64,000 nt of DNA from Pseudomonadales bacterium (GTDB lineage: Bacteria > Pseudomonadota > Gammaproteobacteria > Pseudomonadales > Azotimanducaceae). Within the stretch, counting starts at the first letter, position 1; the number at the start of each line of letters is the position of its first letter. Under the pieces are notes generated by a model, which was not told the origin of the DNA, did not search any database, and worked only from the letters and a program-made list of their open reading frames with translations. Shown here piece by piece: positions 19,523 through 28,769 of this stretch. The stretch lies in assembly GCA_029251375.1 (NCBI GenBank), contig JAQXDL010000040.1, forward strand, positions 1 through 64,000. The letters are read 5' to 3'. A program made the position numbers and the translations under genes.

Positions 19523-20281
19523 ATGCAGCCGCTAACTAAGACAAAATTCGATCGCTATGAGTTTAAGTATCTTCTGCCACAATCACTGAGAGAGAAGGTT
19601 GAGGCTGAGTTGGGCCACTTTGTCGACTTCGACCCATTTGTCGCAAGCCAGCCCGATCTTAAATATTTTGTTCGAAGTCTCTATTTTGATGACCCGGCTT
19701 ACACGGCATTCTATGATAAGACGGATGGCTTACTTTCACGCAAAAAGTTTCGTCTGCGAACCTATACGAACAATCCTGATGAGATCGCACCGATTTTTCT
19801 CGAGCAGAAAGGAAGACATAATAATCGCGTAATTAAGGTTAGGACCCCACTCGCTGAAGCGGCTCGGGCACCGATTGCCGATCTTGGGTCTAGCGGCGGC
19901 GAAATTGCTAAAATAATTATGAGTCATGCCCAGCCGGGATCAGTTCTCGAGAAATTTTGTTATGATTATTATAAGAAAAATATCAAACCCGTTGCGCTTA
20001 TAGATTATCAGCGTAGGCCTTACATTAGTAAGCTCGATTCAGAGTTTCGACTGACTTTTGATGAAAAACTATATGCGACGCCAGCGCATTCTTTATGGTT
20101 AGCTGATGAATTCCAGAGAAAGCAATGTGTACCAGGCTATACGATTATGGAAGTGAAATTTAGATACCACATGCCAGCATGGTTTCACGCAGTTGTTCAG
20201 GCTTTTAACCTTGAGCGAGTTTCGATATCTAAAATTGTTTGCGGCATGAAAACCTTGAAAATTGCAGAAGATTTATCATAA
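19523..20281 (+). CDS. VTC-domain (polyphosphate polymerase-fold) protein
   Basis: A 252-aa stand-alone VTC domain, the tunnel fold that in yeast Vtc4 makes polyphosphate from ATP. Basic and acidic residues expected to line the tunnel are present: RYEFKYLL (11-18), KKFRLRTY (74-81), LEQKGRHNNRVIK (93-105), DYQRRPY (161-167) and MEVKFRY (209-215). There is no SPX domain and no membrane helix, so it should be cytosolic and recruited by a partner. Bacterial copies are often next to CotH-like and DUF4956 genes, as here, but their reaction is not settled to my knowledge. It lies 2 bp after the CotH-like gene and just before the DUF4956 gene. Confidence 0.87.
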   Translation: MQPLTKTKFDRYEFKYLLPQSLREKVEAELGHFVDFDPFVASQPDLKYFVRSLYFDDPAYTAFYDKTDGLLSRKKFRLRTYTNNPDEIAPIFLEQKGRHNNRVIKVRTPLAEAARAPIADLGSSGGEIAKIIMSHAQPGSVLEKFCYDYYKKNIKPVALIDYQRRPYISKLDSEFRLTFDEKLYATPAHSLWLADEFQRKQCVPGYTIMEVKFRYHMPAWFHAVVQAFNLERVSISKIVCGMKTLKIAEDLS

Positions 20282-20289
20282 GGAACGAC

Positions 20290-20973
20290 ATGGAAAACGA
20301 ATTACTTCAATCCGCAGGAAATTTCTTGGCCTATACGCCGCAAGAGATGGTCATGAATCTGGTTGTTTCAACCGCGCTGGGTTTCGTGATTTCGGAAGTC
20401 TATAAACGAACTCACAAAGGGTTGTCCTACTCGCAATCGTTTACGCAAACAATCGTGTTTATGACAATTATCGTTACAATTGTGATGATGGTAATCGGTT
20501 CCAGTCTAGCAAGAGCGTTCGCCCTAGTTGGTGCTCTTTCAATTATTCGTTTCCGTACCGTGGTAAAGGATACGAAGGATATTTCGTTTATTTTTGCCGC
20601 GCTGGCAATGGGTATGGCCGCAGGTACCTCCAATTACATTCTCGCGATACTCGGTGCCTTTTTTGTCTGTAGTTTGACCATACTATTAGATCAGTTTAAC
20701 TATGGTGCCATTCATAAAAGTGACTTTATTCTGCGTTTTAGGTTCGACAAAAAATTCGCGACAGACGCTTATTTGGCCGCTATAGAAAAAGCCTCAAGGC
20801 AATCGGATTTACTTCACCTGGAGCCATCTGGTGATGGTGAAACGACGATGATGACCTTCGACATTTCTTTGAGAGAGGGATACGAGCCGGAAGATCTCGC
20901 TAGTCAAGTTGGTAACGTGGAGGGTGCGTCTGAGGTTGTGTTGATTGCTTCTAAGTCGGATGTTGATTACTAA
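20290..20973 (+). CDS. DUF4956 integral membrane protein
   Basis: A 227-aa protein from ATG 20290, chosen because AGGA lies five bases upstream; the longer frame starting at 20239 reads into the VTC gene. It has several transmembrane helices in the first 135 residues and a characteristic segment LVGALSIIRFRTVVKDTKDISFIF, here only partly quoted as GALSIIRFRT and KDTKDISF, that defines DUF4956. A soluble domain of about 90 residues ends the protein. The family has no known activity but recurs beside VTC-domain genes, which suggests it is the membrane partner of the VTC protein, perhaps a channel or transporter for its product. It is the last gene of the unit. Confidence 0.87.
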   Translation: MENELLQSAGNFLAYTPQEMVMNLVVSTALGFVISEVYKRTHKGLSYSQSFTQTIVFMTIIVTIVMMVIGSSLARAFALVGALSIIRFRTVVKDTKDISFIFAALAMGMAAGTSNYILAILGAFFVCSLTILLDQFNYGAIHKSDFILRFRFDKKFATDAYLAAIEKASRQSDLLHLEPSGDGETTMMTFDISLREGYEPEDLASQVGNVEGASEVVLIASKSDVDY

Positions 20974-21277
20974 TAAGAGAGCCGCTTTGATTTTTTAGCT
21001 TTCCTAGCCTTTATTGATAAAAAGGAAACGTTTGATGGCTAGAGACCACCAGAGAAAATTACTAATGATTGAAGCTTGGTAGTCCTCCCTTGCGTAGACA
21101 GGACTTCTTATAGCGTCCGATTCGATGGGTAACATACTATCGTCTTGATACCACTGTTAGTCGTAATTTTAATCAATGACAAAATTTGTGTTGCGCATCC
21201 AAAAAATCACGTTGGCAAGCTGGGTCGCGATATAAGCGATGGACAATAGAAAAACATCAACATTTCCCGATGGGCTA
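20974..21277. other. Intergenic gap between convergent units
   Basis: 304 bp without a credible gene between the DUF4956 gene (rightward) and the tandem glycosyltransferase (leftward). The only structure I see is an inverted repeat, CGATGGGC at 21268-21275 and GCCCATCG at 21289-21296, which spans the stop codon of the leftward gene. It is not followed by a T run, so it is not a standard terminator. Confidence 0.5.
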
Positions 21278-23569
21278 CTAATAAAGGGGCCCATCGATGC
21301 TTATGTATTTTTCTGTCGATAGACTAAAGTCTTCATCTGTGAGACTTAGATGAGGGCTGTAGAAGGGGTCTCTTGAGAGTTCGGGTCCCCATTTTTGAAG
21401 CATCCAATTCACTTCTTTTTGGAATCTTAAACTTTTTTCACCCGAGGTGTCATCCCCGCGTGAAACGGACTCGTGATGATAAAGCTTTGCAAACGGGGTC
21501 CAGAGATTTCTATATCCGGCTCTCCTGACTTTGAGGCAAAAATCCACATCGTTGAAAGCCACCGGCAGCGCTTCAGATAATCCTGCGACTTCCAGGAAAA
21601 CGTCTTTGCGGACCAGCATCGCAGCAGCGGTCACAGCGGATAAATTTTGCGTAATCTGTAACCTAGAGAAATAACCTGGTGCTGCGTGATGAAAATGTTT
21701 GTGCGAATGTCCCGCTACGCCCCCTATGCCTAAAATTACACCTGCGTGTTGTACGGTGTCGTTGGGATAGAATAACTTAGCGCCAACGCACCCAATATCC
21801 TTTCGTAGACATTGGCAAACCATCTCTGCCAGCCATTGAGGATTGATAACTTCGATATCATTGTTGATGAGCCCGATGATTGAGCCTTTCGATTTTGCAA
21901 CGCCATAGTTGTTAATGGCTGAATAGTTAAAGGGGTGATCGTAGTTCACGACGCTCACCCTTTCGTGGCCTGATATTTTAGTAAAGTATTCTAGTGTTTC
22001 TTTTTTGCAAGATTGGTTGTCTAGAATGATAATTTCGTAGTTCGGGTAGGTAGTCTTATCTAAAATACTTTTTACTGCTTGTTGAAGAATTTCGAGCCCG
22101 TCTCTTGTTGGTATCAGAAGCGAAACCAAAGGTAGGCGTTGTGGTAGGTTAAAATTCACTTTGTAAACATTAGGCAGTTCTGCCGGCTCAACTGAAGCCG
22201 CTACACCGGCGCGTTCAAAGTGGCTTAGTAGGGCATTTACGCCAGCTTCGGATGTGTAATCTTTCTGATCGGATGATAACGCCGTTGAGCCCTCTATTGC
22301 TCTCCAGTGATAAAGAACCCAAGGTATATGATAGATCTCTTCATCCCTGCATTTCTCAACACAACGTAAGAGTAGGTCGTAATCTTGGCTACCCTCGTAA
22401 TCGAGTCTAAAGCCACCAATACTTTCTAATAAAGCCTTTTGATAAACACCTAGGTGTGAAATGTAGTTATGAGAGTAAAGTAGGTCTGGATTCCAATCAG
22501 ATTTGAAATGGGGCGCGGAGCGCATACCGTTCTTATCAATCTTATCCTCATCTGAATATAGAATTTTCAGGTCTGGGAGCTTATTCATCGCCCTTACAAC
22601 CTCTAACAAAGCATGGCTTGCGAGGAGATCGTCGTGATCCAATAAAACGCAATACTCGCCGCGAGCAAGAGATAGGGCGTCATTAGATGTGGCGGATATA
22701 TGTCCATTCTCTTCTCGATGCTTGACATCTATCCGGTCATCATCCGTGGCGAATTCATCGAGGATCTTACGAATTAAATTAGAATCTGATGCATCGTCAA
22801 CAAGGCATAATTGCCAATTACTATAGGTTTGTTGCTGCACGGAATGTATCATTTCCGTTAGGAATGCAGGGTCAGTCTTGTAAATGGGTACAAGAATGGA
22901 AATGAGCGGTTGATACAGATATCGATTTTGGTCAATACCAGAAAGTGCGAAGAAATGCGGTGTTTCAATAGCTTCGATCCAATCTTGGTAAGAGGAGGTT
23001 GGCGCACTAAACTCTACAAAGAGCTTGTCATAATGGAAGCTTGATGTCTCACCCAAGCTTGTGCCTGACTCAATTGAAAGCTTTTCTAGTTCACCTAGAA
23101 CTTCTCCAGCTTGAAGCTCTGAGAACAGCTTTGAACGCACGGAGAGCTCTTCGCTAACTTCTGATAACGCTAGAGTATCGGCTATTAACTCAAGTGCTAA
23201 AGTATGAACCCCAAATTTTGATTTGCAGCTAACGGGATCGAACCTAATATTAGTAATATCATTTTTGGTGTAAATAAGGCGTGAGGAGACTTTCCCATTG
23301 TTTGCTTCGAGTACGAAGGAGTTTTGCTCTTCTATGCCATCACCAAAGTCCAGATAAAACTTTGAGGCTTGCCTCTCAACATCCATATTTAACTGCAGCG
23401 TCACGCGAAACCAACTTTGCGCATGAATTTTTTTTTGAATCAAAAAGTAAGGGTCATCGCCCGTTGATTTCCATCCACTTCTTGTTTCTTGAAGTTGATT
23501 TATTGGGGTTATCTTTTCACGCAAATCAAATTTCTTCGCTTTGCTGAAATGAGACGATAGAGTTAGCAT
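21278..23569 (-). CDS. Tandem family 2 glycosyltransferase
   Basis: A 763-aa cytoplasmic protein with an N-terminal beta-rich region of about 215 residues and two GT2 (GT-A fold) domains. The first starts at PLISILVPIY (about 221-230), with DHDD at 311-314 and YSDEDKID near 338-345. The second starts at LVSLLIPTRDG (481-491), with NND at 569-571 and a late acidic motif FNDVDFCLKVRRAGY. Such double GT2 proteins build repeating units, for example rhamnans or O-antigens, with each domain adding one sugar type. The gene diverges from the 711-aa protein gene with only 68 bp between them. Acceptor and donor are unknown; D- and L-rhamnose donors can be made by genes in this window. Confidence 0.88.
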   Translation of the reverse strand: MLTLSSHFSKAKKFDLREKITPINQLQETRSGWKSTGDDPYFLIQKKIHAQSWFRVTLQLNMDVERQASKFYLDFGDGIEEQNSFVLEANNGKVSSRLIYTKNDITNIRFDPVSCKSKFGVHTLALELIADTLALSEVSEELSVRSKLFSELQAGEVLGELEKLSIESGTSLGETSSFHYDKLFVEFSAPTSSYQDWIEAIETPHFFALSGIDQNRYLYQPLISILVPIYKTDPAFLTEMIHSVQQQTYSNWQLCLVDDASDSNLIRKILDEFATDDDRIDVKHREENGHISATSNDALSLARGEYCVLLDHDDLLASHALLEVVRAMNKLPDLKILYSDEDKIDKNGMRSAPHFKSDWNPDLLYSHNYISHLGVYQKALLESIGGFRLDYEGSQDYDLLLRCVEKCRDEEIYHIPWVLYHWRAIEGSTALSSDQKDYTSEAGVNALLSHFERAGVAASVEPAELPNVYKVNFNLPQRLPLVSLLIPTRDGLEILQQAVKSILDKTTYPNYEIIILDNQSCKKETLEYFTKISGHERVSVVNYDHPFNYSAINNYGVAKSKGSIIGLINNDIEVINPQWLAEMVCQCLRKDIGCVGAKLFYPNDTVQHAGVILGIGGVAGHSHKHFHHAAPGYFSRLQITQNLSAVTAAAMLVRKDVFLEVAGLSEALPVAFNDVDFCLKVRRAGYRNLWTPFAKLYHHESVSRGDDTSGEKSLRFQKEVNWMLQKWGPELSRDPFYSPHLSLTDEDFSLSTEKYISIDGPLY

Positions 23570-23637
23570 TCGGCAGATTACTTGAACTGAGAGATGGTAG
23601 TATATGTTAGCTTTATCAATAAAGAATAGAATTTAGT

Positions 23638-25773
23638 TTGTCTGTACTCACCTTAAAACAGAAAATCGCAGCGAAAAAGTTTAAATTCTTCCGGAAGACG
23701 ACAGCAAATGACGCTGCTCTCACTGGCAGATTACGCTATCTGGAACAAACCCTTGTTGAGCAATGGCAACGGTTTGACGAGATGACTGTGCTTCCAGCAT
23801 CCCTTCAAGAACAAAATACCGAGCTAAAACAAGAGATGTTTTGGCTAAAAAATAGTTTTTCATATCGTCTAGGCGCACCAATTCGATATTTTGCACGCAA
23901 GGTTATTGCGCTGAGAATAAGATTATCATCGCCCTTAGTCGTCGATAATGAACACCAAGATGCAATAAAGCTCCCTAGGCAGGCAGAGACTCATCCTGAT
24001 GTGAAACTTAGGGAAGAGGAATATCTAAACAGTGAACTACTTTTACAGGCAAGTAATACAGATTGTGTATTGTTAATTGTAGGGCAGTACGAGGATTGGC
24101 TGGATAGAAATCCAGGATCCTACCGTGTGTTTCTTGATGATGATTTAGCAAAATATTTTTCGGGTTTCTGTTTCCATATTGATATGAATCAGATGTCTGA
24201 TGATTACAAAGGCGCCATAGATTTTCATAAGACAAATGCTGATAGCGCAAAAGTTTACTGTGCTTCAATAAACGATCGCTCGATCAAACAAGCCGATACA
24301 AACAATCTCAATGCGAGAATAGAGTTGTTTGAGTACCTCAGCAGTCACTTTGATGATTCTAGGTACTTGAAAGTCAATGGACTCTCCGTCGTTGTTTTTG
24401 ATGGTGAGTTCGATTTAATCGCCGAATTGTGTACATGGATGCTGGAAAACGGCTACGGAGAGATTTTCCGTGTCAGTTTGGATAACGAAGGAACCCCTTC
24501 AGATGCTTTGGGATTAAAGACCTTGGATCTCGACAAGGCGCCTATTAGCGAATTTAGAGAGTATATTAATAACAGAGCTCAGGATGTACATAATTTCAGT
24601 TTCGTTAGAAACTTGAGTAAAGATATTAGCAGCCGTACCCAGCTTCTGTTGCGGTCATTAACGCAGCAGGATAGCTTTGTCGTATTGGTTTGCCAGAAAA
24701 TCGACGCTATAAGTCAAAATTTCATTCGAGAAGCCAACAACGTTGGCATCAATTTAAGAGTCTTCGAAATCCGAGTGAAGGATTTAGATTCGGCGCGCCT
24801 TTGTGTAGCCCGAGTAGATAGGCTGCTTTCATTGGGCGCATCTTCGTTCGTCTTTACTGGCAATTTACCGGCGTGGGCAATTTCGCTGTTTAGTGACGCT
24901 GGGGTTGAGTTACTGAAAGTCGCGGAAACGGCGGCCGAATTCAAGTTCAATTTGATACAGCAAACGTCGAAAATTCATAGGAAGGTTACCGCCGTTATTC
25001 AAGCAGGCAATGTACTTGACGAAAGACGGATAAAACAGGTGCTTGATCAACAACATTTGGTCTCAGATTTGGTGATCATTGGTGATGATTCTGTCAGCAC
25101 TCAGCTATCAGTACTACTAGCTGATAAGCAGATGCCGGTAAGGTTTTTCCAGTTACCTGGCACCGGGATGGTACTAGATTATTTTGATGATTTTATTTCG
25201 AGCTCATCAGAATTTTTGTGGATCGTAGACCCAGATGTTGAGTACGGACCTAGTTGGCTGTTCCATGTTGTTAAGGGCATGCTGCTAAGTAATTCTGCTG
25301 TTGGAGTCAGTGGGCTCGAGTATGTTTTGTCTGGGTCGCATATCGATTGGGTGCCGAAAGAAGTTGCGTTGGTTAAGTCAGTTCTAGAGTTGAGTAATAT
25401 TAGCGGAAACACTGATTTTTGCCATGAAAAAACAGGTCTAATTACCGCTGGGGTTATTGATGTTGCGCAGTTTCAAAAGCTTTATTTAGATCAACTAGAG
25501 TATAAGCCCCCGTCATATGAGCAATTTCCTGGGGCGAGTAAGCTTTGTCTATTATCTCACCTTGGTGGCACTTATGTTTATATGAGGTCATCTCGGAAGT
25601 TCCTGAATGCTGAATTTGATGACCAGTATAGTGACGTTTTGACGCACAAACTTGCACTTCTGATTCATCTCTCAAACATTGGCTCTGAATATGTATCAAA
25701 CTTGAACGTGCGAAATGTGAGTCGCGCTTCCGGCATTCCAATTTCAGCGATATCTCAAGTCTTGGAAGGCTGA
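23638..25773 (+). CDS. Large protein with a GT-A-like C-terminal domain, polysaccharide locus, function uncertain
   Basis: 711 aa from a TTG start (no strong ribosome binding site, so the start is uncertain). Residues 30-70 look like a short coiled coil and run into FSYRLGAPIR (about 74-83), a version of the SxSWRxTxPLR segment found at the end of coiled coils in many O-antigen proteins. Two other proteins in this window share it. The middle region is unrecognised. Residues about 450-590 look like a divergent GT2 fold: VTAVIQAGNVLDERRIKQVL, LVIIGDD, and WIVDPDVEYGPSWL as the possible DxD. The call as a glycosyltransferase is tentative. It stands alone between a divergent GT gene and a GT4 gene. 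Confidence 0.6.
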   Translation: MSVLTLKQKIAAKKFKFFRKTTANDAALTGRLRYLEQTLVEQWQRFDEMTVLPASLQEQNTELKQEMFWLKNSFSYRLGAPIRYFARKVIALRIRLSSPLVVDNEHQDAIKLPRQAETHPDVKLREEEYLNSELLLQASNTDCVLLIVGQYEDWLDRNPGSYRVFLDDDLAKYFSGFCFHIDMNQMSDDYKGAIDFHKTNADSAKVYCASINDRSIKQADTNNLNARIELFEYLSSHFDDSRYLKVNGLSVVVFDGEFDLIAELCTWMLENGYGEIFRVSLDNEGTPSDALGLKTLDLDKAPISEFREYINNRAQDVHNFSFVRNLSKDISSRTQLLLRSLTQQDSFVVLVCQKIDAISQNFIREANNVGINLRVFEIRVKDLDSARLCVARVDRLLSLGASSFVFTGNLPAWAISLFSDAGVELLKVAETAAEFKFNLIQQTSKIHRKVTAVIQAGNVLDERRIKQVLDQQHLVSDLVIIGDDSVSTQLSVLLADKQMPVRFFQLPGTGMVLDYFDDFISSSSEFLWIVDPDVEYGPSWLFHVVKGMLLSNSAVGVSGLEYVLSGSHIDWVPKEVALVKSVLELSNISGNTDFCHEKTGLITAGVIDVAQFQKLYLDQLEYKPPSYEQFPGASKLCLLSHLGGTYVYMRSSRKFLNAEFDDQYSDVLTHKLALLIHLSNIGSEYVSNLNVRNVSRASGIPISAISQVLEG

Positions 25774-25907
25774 GCGCGAGTGTTAGGTGTTTTTTTAGGC
25801 AGTGATCGCGTTTTAGAGTATTTCTTTTCTAATTCGATTTCTGAGCAGTTTGTGTTTTTTTATGCTTTTCTGTCCTCCGTGGAAAGTTTTACAAGGGTTT
25901 GCTGTCT

Positions 25908-27044
25908 ATGACGAATGATTTAGATGCTCTAGTAAAGAAACGGATACTCGTAATCGATCATACTTCGCCTGAGCTAACGAGGGATGCTGGTTCGTATGCC
26001 GCTATCCAAGAAATGCGACTTATGTGTGAGTTGGGTTATGCCCTCACTTTCATGCCAAGTGACCTCGTCTTTACTCCTATTCATACGGGACTGCTTTCTG
26101 AAATGGGTGTTGAATGCGTTCATTCACCTTTTTGGGCAAGCACTAACCAGTTTATCCAAGAAAAAATCGCGGAGTTTGACGCAGTATACGTAACGAGGTT
26201 TTATGTCGTTGAATCTGTATTCGAACAAATAAAATCAGCTGAGCCTAGTATCCCCATTATCTTTAACAATTCAGATCTTCACTTCTTGAGAGAGTTAAGA
26301 TTAGTACAAAACAGCGATGCACCAGAAAAGACTCAAGAAGCGATGCATATAAAAGAGCGAGAGCTTAAAGTGGTTGAGGAGGTTGATGCCGTTCTTTGCT
26401 ACACATCAATTGAACACACTGTACTTAGTTCACACGTCCCTAGTGTACAAAATTATCAAATTACGCCTTGGGTGCTTCCGCAAAGGAGTGTCAGCCATAT
26501 GTTTGATGAACGACATGGGATAGCGTTTCTAGGCTACTTCGGGCATCAACCGAATGTCGAAGCGTTTCGGTTTCTTATTGAAGGCATTATGCCCGCTTTA
26601 GTCAAAGTTAGGCCGGATATTGTCTTACACGTTTACGGCAGTGGAATGCCGGATGAGTTCTTTGCATATAGTTCAAGTAATGTAAATATGGTCGGTTTTG
26701 TAGAGGATTTAGCGGACGTCTATTGTCACCATCGAGCATTTCTTGTCCCTTTGTTATCGGGTGCGGGAATAAAAAGTAAGGTGTTAGATGCTTTCAGTTA
26801 TGGGCAGCCAAGTGTACTCACCGATGTTGCGGCTGAAGGAACAGGGGCAATTAATGGTGTTAACGCGTTGCTAGCAAGAAGTGTCGATCAGTGGGTAGAT
26901 CAAATTCAGAGGTTACATGATGATCGTGAGCTCTGGCGGGAAATATCTAGGGAATCGACTGAGTTGGCTCGCATGAAATATGGTGTTGAGGCTGGACTTA
27001 GGCGGTTTCGAGAGATATTCGCAAGCGTTGGTCTTGAACAATAA
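25908..27044 (+). CDS. Family 4-type (GT-B) glycosyltransferase
   Basis: 378 aa from ATG 25908, which has AAGGG about ten bases upstream; a TTG at 25899 is the other candidate. GT-B fold, group 1/4 type: the N-terminal half begins KRILVIDHTSPELTRDAGS and the donor-binding half has FLGYFGHQPNVEAFRFL, VGFVEDL and the GAGIKSKVLDAFSYGQPSV segment typical for nucleotide-sugar binding. It is clearly related to the C-terminal half of the two-domain glycosyltransferase at 53642-55915, where the same domain is fused behind a GT2 domain. The sugar added is unknown. It is followed 22 bp later by the repeat protein gene. Confidence 0.87.
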   Translation: MTNDLDALVKKRILVIDHTSPELTRDAGSYAAIQEMRLMCELGYALTFMPSDLVFTPIHTGLLSEMGVECVHSPFWASTNQFIQEKIAEFDAVYVTRFYVVESVFEQIKSAEPSIPIIFNNSDLHFLRELRLVQNSDAPEKTQEAMHIKERELKVVEEVDAVLCYTSIEHTVLSSHVPSVQNYQITPWVLPQRSVSHMFDERHGIAFLGYFGHQPNVEAFRFLIEGIMPALVKVRPDIVLHVYGSGMPDEFFAYSSSNVNMVGFVEDLADVYCHHRAFLVPLLSGAGIKSKVLDAFSYGQPSVLTDVAAEGTGAINGVNALLARSVDQWVDQIQRLHDDRELWREISRESTELARMKYGVEAGLRRFREIFASVGLEQ

Positions 27045-27066
27045 ACTATACGAAAGTTGAGAAACG

Positions 27067-28290
27067 ATGATTGATAAGCAACTAGTTTGGTTTACGAACG
27101 TAGCGGACGACATGGAAGTGTTGTTGAACGACTATCAAGTTGAAATCGAAGAGCAGCATAAGGTCGACGCTGGCGTAGCGTGTATATACCTGTATCGTAA
27201 ATTGATGAACCCGACGGCAGAGCCATTTGAGAGTGTTGCGCTGTGGCTAAGAGATAGTCAAAGTTTTCTCCAGGGCTACCTAGAATGTGATTCTCCCAAA
27301 GTGATGATTGATGTCGATGATGTGCTTCAAAGTCCTCGAATTCTAGCAAACAAGCTCGGTGAAATTCTTGATGTGTCGATAGGTGAGTCGCTTCAGATTA
27401 AAAAGGTTCAGGGCGATGAGCTATGGTTAACGGTGTACGATCGATTTCTGAGAGCAACCCCTACATCTAGGCAAATTTTGGCTGGGATTGATGCCAGTTT
27501 GGCACTTCAAACAGATGACAAAGCTGAAAATATTCATCAAGCACATCAAGCACTAGAGCTGTATTTGGCGACTCTCAACACTCATAACGAATTGAAAAGT
27601 TCCAAGAGTTTGTTGGCGCTTAGCAACAACAGAACGGAAAACCTTGAGGCTGCTTACAACGAGCTAACCGGTGATAATGACAAACTTGCACGTGAGCTAG
27701 AGTTGGTGTCTATATTGGCTGCTCAATATCAAGTCAGTCTAGAGTCAAACGAAAAAAGAATGTCGGTTAATCAAAGTCTTGCGAGAATGCAGAGCGTGTT
27801 GCCGCGATCGCCACACATAACCCAGTTGGTGTCTCAATACATATTCGACAGACAGTACTATTTGCAGCAGGGTGGGTCGCGTTTATTTTCAAGGCAGCAT
27901 TATGAAATGGTTGGTTGGAAAAAATTGATTAAACCACATCCATTGTTTGACCCTGATTTTTACCTATTGGAAGCGGGTTTGGGTAATATCACTTTGCGAA
28001 CCTCTCCTCTGCAACATTACATCGACTATGGCAGTCGGGCGAATATTGATACACACGCATTGTTTGATTCGCAATGGTATTTAGCGACGAACCCCGATGT
28101 GCGTGAAAGTGGCTTGCCGGCCATTGTGCATTTCATTTTATACGGCGCGTCAGAGGGAAGGTGGCCAAATGAGACCTTTGACCCTCTTTGGTATTTAGAT
28201 AATTATCCTGATGTTTCCGAGGGCGGGATGAATCCTTTGGTCCATTTTGTCCTCTATGGCCAGAATGAAGAACGTCGAACAAAAGGGTAG
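27067..28290 (+). CDS. Protein with C-terminal FD-x2-WYL repeats, polysaccharide locus
   Basis: 407 aa, not assigned to an enzyme family. The N-terminal 110 residues end in MIDVDDVLQSPRILANKLG, which resembles the late part of sulfotransferases (the 'YEDLL..P' segment), but the PAPS-binding P-loop is absent. Residues 150-250 are helical and may be a coiled coil. From about 258 to the end there are four tandem units of about 40 residues. Each follows FD-x2-WYL-x3-PDV-x2-G-x4-H-x3-YG-x3-E; the first unit is degenerate and the last three are good. Such repeats occur in many glycosyltransferase-related proteins of polysaccharide loci and have no proven role. It follows the GT4 gene in the same direction. 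Confidence 0.6.
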   Translation: MIDKQLVWFTNVADDMEVLLNDYQVEIEEQHKVDAGVACIYLYRKLMNPTAEPFESVALWLRDSQSFLQGYLECDSPKVMIDVDDVLQSPRILANKLGEILDVSIGESLQIKKVQGDELWLTVYDRFLRATPTSRQILAGIDASLALQTDDKAENIHQAHQALELYLATLNTHNELKSSKSLLALSNNRTENLEAAYNELTGDNDKLARELELVSILAAQYQVSLESNEKRMSVNQSLARMQSVLPRSPHITQLVSQYIFDRQYYLQQGGSRLFSRQHYEMVGWKKLIKPHPLFDPDFYLLEAGLGNITLRTSPLQHYIDYGSRANIDTHALFDSQWYLATNPDVRESGLPAIVHFILYGASEGRWPNETFDPLWYLDNYPDVSEGGMNPLVHFVLYGQNEERRTKG

Positions 28291-28699
28291 GGCTGTAACG
28301 AGAGGCTGGTTGGTGCTGATTCAGAACAAGGTGAATTAGAATAACTTTACTCTATAAGAGAGTTTGTCATCTGAACAATTGGCGGTCTATTGGTTGCATG
28401 AAAGGCAGCTTATCGGCTCCGTTCGAGTTTGGAAAAGCTTTTGGCTAACAGTGGTGTTAACGCTTCTAGGATAGAGATGCCAACCAAACGATAGTTTGTA
28501 GTTGACCTCTGCTAACGAGCAGAACCTGGATTATGTCGAGTAAATAGATAGAAAAAATTATTTGTTCGGCGACGCTGGTCGTTGACGGATTCCAGAGATT
28601 CAGAGTTCGCTTGACTCTAAGCTTTCTGACCACGAGAGCACTAAATAACAGTTAGTATCTTCATCCCTTAGCATGGATTCTCATCTTTAATTGAAGAAG

Positions 28700-28729
28700 T
28701 TGGATTTGGAAGTAAGGGGCCGTTATACT
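28700..28729 (+). promoter_or_regulatory. Possible promoter for the Wzm/Wzt operon
   Basis: TTGGAT (28700-28705) and TATACT (28724-28729) are separated by 18 bp. The predicted start would be near 28736, about 20 bases before the ops-like element. Confidence 0.4.
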
Positions 28730-28757
28730 GATTTTGACGAGGTTTAACTTATAAGAT

Positions 28758-28769
28758 GGCGGTAACACG
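28758..28769 (+). promoter_or_regulatory. ops-like element (RfaH/NusG-type antitermination signal)
   Basis: GGCGGTAACACG matches the first seven bases of the enterobacterial ops element GGCGGTAGCGTG and differs after that. Its place in a long 5' leader of a polysaccharide operon, shortly after a candidate promoter, is where ops elements are found. The match is partial, so this is tentative. Confidence 0.3.

Noticed and set aside
21268-21296. Inverted repeat as a terminator of the tandem glycosyltransferase gene
   Set aside because: It spans the stop codon, has a 13-base loop and is not followed by a T run in the direction of transcription.
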